Origin: Candidatus Krumholzibacteriota bacterium
GTDB taxonomy: Bacteria > Krumholzibacteriota > Krumholzibacteriia > Krumholzibacteriales > Krumholzibacteriaceae
DNA length: 60,607 nt
Direction: 5' to 3'
Assembly: GCA_030667985.1 (NCBI GenBank)
Contig: DAOUUU010000004.1
Location: forward strand, 1-60,607
Numbering within the stretch: the first letter of the stretch is position 1; the number at the start of each line of letters is the position of its first letter. Below, in pieces: positions 54,943 to 60,607 of the stretch. A model generated the notes under the pieces. The model was not told the DNA's origin. It searched no databases and saw only the letters and a program-made list of their open reading frames with translations. The position numbers and the translations under genes are program-made.

Positions 54943-54966
54943 CCCTCCGCAGACACTTACATCAGT

Positions 54967-54981
54967 TGGCATAGAGATTGC
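54967..54981 (+). promoter_or_regulatory. Sigma-54 (-24/-12) promoter of the lpxL-lptC-lptB-rpoN operon
   Basis: TGGCAT-AGAGA-TTGC followed by T: it agrees with TGGCAY-N5-TTGCW at every position. The start would be near 54993, giving a leader of about 140 bases to the lpxL GTG at 55134. The gap before lpxL shows no terminator after kdsD, so the operon may also receive read-through. The operon includes rpoN itself. Confidence 0.75.
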
Positions 54982-55133
54982 TTGACTGCTATTCGCCCCT
55001 ATGGTACATGATGAAGTGTGACAAGGATTTTGGCGTTTTTTTCAGCACTGTGGCCATTATATGAGACACAAGGTCTCGAGAAACAGAGGGAGATGGTGTT
55101 TCTGTCCGAAACAAGGTGGGTGGAGGAGGAGGG

Positions 55134-56030
55134 GTGAAGAGGAAACTCCGCAGATGGCTGGCCCAGCTCCTTGTGAAAACACTGATCATGGTAACTCGCA
55201 TCATGCCGAGACGTGCTGGACTCGCGCTGTTCTCTCGGGCCGGAGCGGCCGCATTCAGGTTTTATCCAAAGGATAGGGAGCGCACGCTCGAGAATCTCGG
55301 GCTCGCCTTTCCCGATACGGATCCTATGATCGTCAGGGCAATGGCGAAGGGGTCCTTCGCAGCCCTTGGGAGCAACGCATTCGATGCGCTAAGACTCACA
55401 TATCTGAAGCCCGGGCGAGTGCTCGAGCTATGTTCGTTCGACGGCGAGCATCATCTGAAGGGGGCATTGGAGCGTGGAAGGGGCGTTATCTGTCTCTCGG
55501 GACATATCGGGTGTTGGGAGTTGATGGGCGGATATTTGTCAGCGAAGGGGTACCGTGTGAACGTCATCGCTCGGGACTTGCATGACGAGAGGATGAATGA
55601 CATACTCGTCAATATGAGGCTTCGCCACGGAATCGTCTCGATACCTAGAGGATCCGGCGCCGTAGCGGGGTACAGGGCGTTGAAACGCGGCGAGATACTC
55701 GGGATGCTGATAGATCAAGACATAGATGTGGACGGTATAATGGTTCCCTTCTTCGGGGTTCCGGCCCACACGCCGAGAGGCGCCGCCGTTTTCGCGTTGA
55801 GGAGCGGGGCGGAAATCGTTCCGATGGCTGTTTATATGCAGCCGGGCGGAGAGCACAGGATCATGATCCTTTCCCCTCTCGAGTTTCCGTCCGAGGAACT
55901 CGGCGAGCAAGAGAGGATCGATGAACTGACCGAGCGCTGCAGCGAGGCGCTGGAGAGATTGATAAGGATCTATCCCCAGCAATGGGTCTGGTTTCACGAC
56001 AGGTGGAGGCGGAGCGGACAGGAGTCATGA
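55134..56030 (+). CDS. LpxL/LpxM-family lipid A (Kdo-dependent) acyltransferase
   Basis: 298 residues from a GTG preceded by GGAGGAGG at 55122-55129. An N-terminal membrane segment anchors it. The HX4(D/E) catalytic motif is GHIGCWE, and IPRGSGAVAGYRALKRGEILGML and DGIMVPFFGVPAHTPRGAAV are typical of the family. It adds a secondary acyl chain to lipid A. It is slightly shorter than LpxL (about 306). Its stop overlaps the lptC start (ATGA). Specificity for lauroyl, myristoyl or another chain cannot be read. Confidence 0.9.
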   Translation: MKRKLRRWLAQLLVKTLIMVTRIMPRRAGLALFSRAGAAAFRFYPKDRERTLENLGLAFPDTDPMIVRAMAKGSFAALGSNAFDALRLTYLKPGRVLELCSFDGEHHLKGALERGRGVICLSGHIGCWELMGGYLSAKGYRVNVIARDLHDERMNDILVNMRLRHGIVSIPRGSGAVAGYRALKRGEILGMLIDQDIDVDGIMVPFFGVPAHTPRGAAVFALRSGAEIVPMAVYMQPGGEHRIMILSPLEFPSEELGEQERIDELTERCSEALERLIRIYPQQWVWFHDRWRRSGQES

Positions 56031-56629
56031 GGAGAGAGTCGATAATAAGATACATCGTGCCGGTCATGATGCTTGCCATGGTAATTTCCTGCGAAAGCAT
56101 CGATAACAAGGGACGGTCCATAGGCGCCGATGATATACCAGATCAGGAGTTCACCGATTTTACGACCGTAGAGAGCGATTCGGGCGTAGTAAAATGGGTT
56201 CTTTCCGCTCCCGTCGCCAGGGTGTACAACGCGAGCAAGCTACTGGTAACCGACGATCCGAGGATCGAGTTCTACAACGAGGATGGATCGCTCGCTTCGG
56301 TGTTGATCGCCGAGAAGGGTGAATACAATCAGGTCACTCACGATCTCACCGCTCTCGGATCGGTAGTCGTGACGAGCGCCGAGGGGTACAAGCTGGAGAC
56401 CGAGAGCCTCGTCTGGGTGGAGACGGTCGAGGAGATCCACACTGAGGACTTCGTGCGCTTCACCAAGGGAGAGGATGTATTGACAGGGTACGGATTCCAG
56501 AGCGACCCGAATCTCGAGAACGTAGAGATCTTCAGGGATGTCAAAGTGTTCCTGAGGGATCAAGAGGGCTTCGTCGATGAAGAGGTCAGGAAAGAGACCG
56601 AAGAGAGAGAGGGGAGCAAAGATGAGTGA
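56027..56629 (+). CDS. lptC: LPS export ABC transporter periplasmic protein LptC
   Basis: 200 residues from ATG 56027 with AGGAG upstream. A membrane or lipoprotein-like N-terminus (LAMVISC, Cys near 24) precedes the beta-jellyroll strands about 50-160 ([32 protein letters not shown]) of the LptC/OstA fold. It receives LPS from the LptBFG pump. lptA, normally next, is not between lptC and lptB. The C-terminus is highly acidic ([12 protein letters not shown]). Confidence 0.85.
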   Translation: MRRESIIRYIVPVMMLAMVISCESIDNKGRSIGADDIPDQEFTDFTTVESDSGVVKWVLSAPVARVYNASKLLVTDDPRIEFYNEDGSLASVLIAEKGEYNQVTHDLTALGSVVVTSAEGYKLETESLVWVETVEEIHTEDFVRFTKGEDVLTGYGFQSDPNLENVEIFRDVKVFLRDQEGFVDEEVRKETEEREGSKDE

Positions 56630-57377
56630 TTCCCCTGCTTCTGTGACCGGAAACTCCACTGGACTCTCATGCGACGGCCTCGTCAAGGTGTACGGAAAGA
56701 GGCGAGTGGTCGACGATGTCTCCTTCAGGGTAAACAGGGGTGAGGTCGTAGGTCTTCTGGGGCCGAACGGAGCCGGCAAGACGACCTGTTTCTATATGCT
56801 CGTAGGCATGATCCGGCCGGAAGAGGGGAGTGTGACCCTCGACGGTGAGGAGTTGAAGGATCTGCCTATGTACAAACGGGCGCGGAAGGGTATCGGATAT
56901 CTTCCTCAGGAGGCGAGTGTTTTCAGGCGAATGACGGTCGAACAGAATCTTCTCGCGATACTCGAGACCCTGTCCCTGTCGAAACAGCAACGGAATGAGA
57001 GGCTGGAAAACCTACTCAAGGAACTCAATATAGAGCATCTTCGCAAGAGCTTCGGATATCAGCTCTCCGGAGGAGAGCGTAGGCGTGTCGAGATAACGAG
57101 GTCGCTTGTTACAGAACCTTCTTTTATGCTCATGGACGAGCCCTTCGCCGGAATCGATCCGATTGCGGTTCAGGATCTGCAGACGATAGTCGGCGATCTC
57201 CGGCGCCGCGGACTGGGCGTCCTCATCACCGATCATAATGTAAGGGAAACATTGTCAATAACCGACAGAGCGTATATCTTGTACGAGGGGAGCATAAAGC
57301 GAACCGGGACGTCGGATGAGCTCGCATCGGACCCTGTAGTCAGGGAGATCTATCTGGGAGAAGCGTTTCGCCTGTAG
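56622..57377 (+). CDS. lptB: LPS export ATP-binding protein LptB
   Basis: 251 residues from ATG 56622 with GGGGAG upstream. Walker A is GPNGAGKT, the signature LSGGERRR, Walker B and switch [13 protein letters not shown], then [11 protein letters not shown]. It powers LPS extraction from the inner membrane with LptF and LptG, which lie elsewhere. It overlaps lptC by eight bases. Confidence 0.96.
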   Translation: MSDSPASVTGNSTGLSCDGLVKVYGKRRVVDDVSFRVNRGEVVGLLGPNGAGKTTCFYMLVGMIRPEEGSVTLDGEELKDLPMYKRARKGIGYLPQEASVFRRMTVEQNLLAILETLSLSKQQRNERLENLLKELNIEHLRKSFGYQLSGGERRRVEITRSLVTEPSFMLMDEPFAGIDPIAVQDLQTIVGDLRRRGLGVLITDHNVRETLSITDRAYILYEGSIKRTGTSDELASDPVVREIYLGEAFRL

Positions 57378-57395
57378 CACAGTGATGAAAGTGGA

Positions 57396-58793
57396 ATGGA
57401 TATGAAGCTCGGACAGTATATGCGCCAGACACAGCGGCTCGTCATGACGCCGCGGCTGCAGCAGGCATTGAAACTTTTGCAGATGCCGACCCAGGAGCTC
57501 CAGCAGGTGCTCAAACAGGAGATCCTCCAGAATCCCCTTCTCGAAGAGATTGACGAGGAAGTCGAGGAGACTATCGAAGACGAAGAGTCGGAAGAGGAAG
57601 ACGAAGACAAAGACAAAGATGAGATCGATTGGGACGACTACTTCGAGACAGGGTTCGGGTTGGGGAGCGGTTTCGCTGAGGAGGAGGAGAGGGAGGAGTT
57701 TCTAGAGCGGGTCCCCGTCGCAAAGCAGAGCTTTTCCGATTTCATGATGAGCCAGCTCAGGCTCGCGACCGACGACGAGCAGGATCTCGAGATCGGCGAG
57801 TACCTGATAGGAAGCCTCGACGACTCGGGCTATCTCACCTGCCCTCTCAAGGAAGTAGCCGACACATTCGGCGTTGCAGAGGAGAGGGTGGAGGTCGTGC
57901 TCAAGATCATCCAGACATTCGAGCCGTCCGGAGTGGGGGCGCGTAATCTGAAGGAATGCCTTCTCATGCAGCTAGCGACGAAGGATCTCCTCGATACGGT
58001 CGCGGCCCGTATCGTCGAGAATCACTTCGATGAGTTCAAACAGAAGAAATATCTCGATATCAGCAAGAAGCTCAAGATCTCGCTCAAGGAGATACAGGAA
58101 CAGGCAAAGGTTATAGGAACGCTCAATCCGAAACCCGGTCTCGATATTATCGCTGACGAGCCGAAGTATGTGATACCCGATCTTATAGTGGAGCGAGTGG
58201 GGGAAAAATATGTGGTTTTTCTCAACGATCGGAACATCCCGCGTCTCAGGATCAGCCAATCGTACCGCAATGAACTGCAGCGCAACCCCCGGATCAGCAC
58301 CGAGACGAAGGATTTCATCCAGGGGCGGCTCAAGAACGCCAAATGGCTGATCCAGACGATCGAACAGCGCAGGCGTACGATGATCAAGGTGATGGAGAGC
58401 ATAGTGGAGGAACAGCGGGATTTCTTCGATCATGGCGCGGTCCACATGAGACCCCTCACGCTTCAGCAAGTAGCGAGCAAGATAAGCATGCATGAGTCGA
58501 CTGTAAGCCGGGTTACGACAAATAAATACGTCCAAACACCCCGCGGCGTCTACGAGCTCAAGTTCTTTTTCGGCTCGGCTCTGGGAACCCAGTCGGGGGA
58601 CGAGGTCTCCGCGAAGAGCGCAAAGATCCGGATCAGGGAGATCATAGAGAATGAAGATTCCAAGAAGCCGTTGAGCGATCAGAAGATTGCGGATATACTA
58701 AAGAAGGACGGACTGATCATTGCGCGGCGTACTGTCGCCAAGTATCGAGAACAGCTTGGCGTACTTCCTGCTAGACATAGGAAACAGTACTGA
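57396..58793 (+). CDS. rpoN: RNA polymerase sigma-54 factor
   Basis: 465 residues. Region I is the Gln/Leu-rich activator-interacting part (LQQALKLLQMPTQELQQVLK), region II is acidic (EEDEDKDKDEIDWDDYFE), then the core-binding domain, a helix-turn-helix (TLQQVASKISMHESTVSRV) and the RpoN box ARRTVAKYRE that reads the -24 element. All parts are complete. It follows lptB by 18 bases in an operon whose promoter looks sigma-54 dependent. The start could also be the ATG at 57402. Confidence 0.97.
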   Translation: MDMKLGQYMRQTQRLVMTPRLQQALKLLQMPTQELQQVLKQEILQNPLLEEIDEEVEETIEDEESEEEDEDKDKDEIDWDDYFETGFGLGSGFAEEEEREEFLERVPVAKQSFSDFMMSQLRLATDDEQDLEIGEYLIGSLDDSGYLTCPLKEVADTFGVAEERVEVVLKIIQTFEPSGVGARNLKECLLMQLATKDLLDTVAARIVENHFDEFKQKKYLDISKKLKISLKEIQEQAKVIGTLNPKPGLDIIADEPKYVIPDLIVERVGEKYVVFLNDRNIPRLRISQSYRNELQRNPRISTETKDFIQGRLKNAKWLIQTIEQRRRTMIKVMESIVEEQRDFFDHGAVHMRPLTLQQVASKISMHESTVSRVTTNKYVQTPRGVYELKFFFGSALGTQSGDEVSAKSAKIRIREIIENEDSKKPLSDQKIADILKKDGLIIARRTVAKYREQLGVLPARHRKQY

Positions 58794-58826
58794 TCCGAGA
58801 AGTACTTGTTTTACAAGAGACGATAC

Positions 58827-59756
58827 ATGACATTACAGACTGAGTCCCGCCGCTCGAACAGATTGCCCCACTGGCTGCGGAGGCGGATACCTACCCTCGC
58901 CGAGTGCAGCCTGGTAGAGAGCACGGTCAAGAAACACGATCTCCATACGATATGCCGTGAGGCGCTGTGCCCCAACAGAGCCGAATGTTACTCAAAGGGT
59001 AAGGCGACATTCATCATTCTTGGTGACATCTGCACGAGGGGATGCCGTTTCTGTTCGGTAAAAAAGGGCGTGCCCTCCCTTCCCATGGAGGAGGAGGCCG
59101 GGAGCATAGCCCTTGCTGTGGATGAACTCGGTCTGAAGCATGTCATCGTGACATCAGTAACACGAGACGACCTGCCGGACGGTGGAAGCGGTCATTACGC
59201 CGCGGTGATACGTGCGCTCAAAGCGCTGGATCCCCCTCCTACAGTGGAGGTGCTTGTTCCCGATTTTGGTGGGAACGAAAGGGCGGCGAAGACCGTATTA
59301 CAAGCAGGTCCCGATATCTTTTCTCACAACATGGAGACCGTCAGGCGATTGTATCCGGAATTGAGGAGAGGCGCCGAATACGACAGGTCGCTTCTCCTTT
59401 TGGCCAATGCAAAGCGGGAAAACGAGGAGGTGATGACGAAGTCAGCAGTGATTCTCGGGTTGGGAGAGAATCGCAGGGAGATCCGTGTGCTCTTCGAGGA
59501 TCTCCGTAAAGCCGATTGCGATTTCCTGGCCGTCGGCCAGTACCTGCGCCCGGGAATGGATCAGGTGCCGGTTTCAGAGTATGTTCAGCCGGATCTTTTC
59601 TGCATCCTCGAAAAGGAAGCGTACAGATTGGGGTTTCTTCAGGTAACTTCAGGACCTCTTGTGCGCAGCTCCTATCAGGATATCCGTATAGACGATTTCC
59701 GGCCGGACCGGTGCCATACTGGTGATTCAAGCGTTGCGAGAAGGAGTGTGCCATGA
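58827..59756 (+). CDS. lipA: Lipoyl synthase
   Basis: 309 residues from ATG 58827; a TTG at 58806 is also open, and neither has a strong Shine-Dalgarno. The auxiliary cluster motif CREALCPNRAEC (CX4CX5C) and the radical SAM motif CTRGCRFC are both intact. It inserts sulphur into octanoyl groups of lipoyl domains. lipB is not nearby, and its place between rpoN and hpf is unusual. Its stop overlaps the hpf start (ATGA). Confidence 0.95.
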   Translation: MTLQTESRRSNRLPHWLRRRIPTLAECSLVESTVKKHDLHTICREALCPNRAECYSKGKATFIILGDICTRGCRFCSVKKGVPSLPMEEEAGSIALAVDELGLKHVIVTSVTRDDLPDGGSGHYAAVIRALKALDPPPTVEVLVPDFGGNERAAKTVLQAGPDIFSHNMETVRRLYPELRRGAEYDRSLLLLANAKRENEEVMTKSAVILGLGENRREIRVLFEDLRKADCDFLAVGQYLRPGMDQVPVSEYVQPDLFCILEKEAYRLGFLQVTSGPLVRSSYQDIRIDDFRPDRCHTGDSSVARRSVP

Positions 59757-60298
59757 AGCTGACAACGACAGCTAGACATTTCGAAGCCAGCCCCGAATTG
59801 TTGGATCATGCAGAGCAGAGGCTCGTCAAGCTCAAACGATTCTTTGATCATATTCTGCATGTTGATGTCATTATGTCTGTAGAGAATTTCAGGAATATCG
59901 CAGAGGTGAAAGTACATGTGAACGGCCATGATTTCACTTCGAAGGAAGAGTCGAAAGATATGATTCTTTCGGTAGACAAGGCCGCAAAAAATCTGGAGAG
60001 ACAGATGAAGAAATTCAAGGGCAAGATCATCTCAAATCATCATAAACCGAGGCCGGGCGGGGTCATCGAGTTCCCCGAGGAGATAGTCATAGATTCCGGC
60101 AGTGTCGGAAAAGAGGAGTTGGAGATCCTGGAGAACGTTCCGCGAGAGGTTCCGGACATCAGTGTCGAAGAGGCAATTATCCAGATGGAAGACAAAGAGG
60201 ATCATTTTCTTCTTTTCAATGAGAGGAATTCGGGTAAACTAAAACTTGTCTATAAACGCCCCGATGGTCACTACGGAGTGATCAAGACTTCGGATTGA
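59753..60298 (+). CDS. hpf: Ribosome hibernation promoting factor, long form
   Basis: 181 residues, the long-form length. The N-terminal domain (about 1-100: TTTARHFEASPELLDHAEQR, KVHVNGHDFTSKEE) binds the 30S subunit. The C-terminal domain (about 128-181: VEEAIIQMEDKEDHFLLFNE, YKRPDGHYGVI) dimerises ribosomes to 100S. Position after rpoN and before hprK is a conserved neighbourhood. Confidence 0.95.
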   Translation: MKLTTTARHFEASPELLDHAEQRLVKLKRFFDHILHVDVIMSVENFRNIAEVKVHVNGHDFTSKEESKDMILSVDKAAKNLERQMKKFKGKIISNHHKPRPGGVIEFPEEIVIDSGSVGKEELEILENVPREVPDISVEEAIIQMEDKEDHFLLFNERNSGKLKLVYKRPDGHYGVIKTSD

Positions 60299-60408
60299 TC
60301 CCGGCGTCCGGTGCGTTTACAGTTTGATCACGTATGCTGGAGGAATAGATACGGCAGCTGCCAGCGAGATCGGCAGTCGGAATTTCGTTCATACGAATGG
60401 AGGCGATG

Positions 60409-60607
60409 GTGGGGTCGGAATACTCGGTTCAGCAGTTTTTCGATGAGACCTCCGAGGAATTCAATTTCGAGGTGCTTTCGGAGAATATCGAGAGCAAAAT
60501 CCCGATAACATCGACTGACATTCACAGGCCCGCATTCGCGTTGACCGGGTTTATGGAGAACTATCTCCACAAGCGGATCCAGATCCTGGGGGAGACGGAA
60601 CTGTTAT
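60409..60607 (+). CDS. hprK: HPr kinase/phosphorylase, N-terminal fragment
   Basis: 66 codons up to the window edge. The fragment begins VGSEYSVQQFFDETSEEFNF and carries TDIHRPAFALTGFMENY followed by HKRIQILGETEL, matching the HprK/P N-terminal domain (rPalaLaGyf...RiqvlG..E). A GTG at 60409 with GGAGG five bases upstream is the likely start; ATGs at 60397 and 60406 are worse placed. The kinase domain lies outside. HprK controls phosphotransfer of HPr and, with rpoN and hpf here, fits a PTS-linked regulatory cluster. Confidence 0.8.
   Translation, partial: MGSEYSVQQFFDETSEEFNFEVLSENIESKIPITSTDIHRPAFALTGFMENYLHKRIQILGETELL

Overview
This is about 60.6 kb from a diderm (Gram-negative) bacterium of moderately high GC, packed with housekeeping and cell-envelope genes. 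It encodes Kdo synthesis (kdsA, kdsB, kdsD), an LpxL-type acyltransferase, LptB/LptC, Lnt, an Omp85-type barrel and many lipoproteins. A secreted repeat protein (30068-32020) ends in a FlgD/T9SS-like sorting tail containing NHPNPFNPSTTI. That tail, the orphan PqqD-like protein and the envelope gene set point to the FCB group or a neighbouring candidate phylum (Krumholzibacteriota, Eisenbacteria and Latescibacterota are examples). The exact phylum cannot be fixed by reading. I see no rRNA, tRNA, CRISPR array, insertion sequence or phage.

Layout. 1-5.8 kb: end fragment of a Ser/Thr kinase, a ZU5-like lipoprotein, a sigma-54 activator (EBP1), a lipoprotein metallopeptidase, a second lipoprotein and an orphan PqqD-like protein. 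5.8-9.6 kb: OPT transporter divergent from a second sigma-54 activator (EBP2). 9.7-12.7 kb: lnt and an Omp85-like barrel. 12.9-16.3 kb: an operon of a single-domain ChrA, AlaX-type editing protein, Pcm and a class II histone-deacetylase-like enzyme. 16.3-18.8 kb: a membrane polyferredoxin with a Tat-exported DUF362 protein. 19-26 kb: PP2C phosphatase, ArsC, Lon-like protease, GalT, a pseudo-peptidase lipoprotein and a Nudix hydrolase. 26-32 kb: NSS symporter with a 40-residue MetS-like partner, a HEAT-cyclophilin fusion and the large secreted repeat protein. 32-35.7 kb: EcfT, TruA, transaldolase and an HtrA-like protease. 35.7-42.5 kb: purB-purL-purQ-(tandem PurS)-purF. 42.6-48.4 kb: TIGR03960/TIGR03936 radical SAM fusion, RNase E/G, MscS, L21 and L27. 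48.4-51.4 kb: metallo-hydrolase, two-subunit fumarase and kdsB. 51.4-60.6 kb: pyrG, kdsA, kdsD, lpxL, lptC, lptB, rpoN, lipA, long-form hpf and the start of hprK.

How the genes work together. The most notable theme is sigma-54. The window carries rpoN and two AAA+ activators. Reading the intergenic DNA I found a perfect TGGCAC-N5-TTGC element before the ZU5 lipoprotein, a near-perfect TGGCAT-N5-TTGC element before lpxL-lptC-lptB-rpoN, an AGGCAT-N5-TTGCAT element before EBP1, and a weaker one before EBP2. If real, RpoN controls its own operon, its activators and envelope genes, a self-referential envelope regulon. Other notable points are a tandem-duplicated PurS, a NapH/NapG-like polyferredoxin fusion with an internal twin-arginine-like motif, a lipoprotein whose HExxH glutamate is replaced, and a transporter small subunit of only 40 codons.
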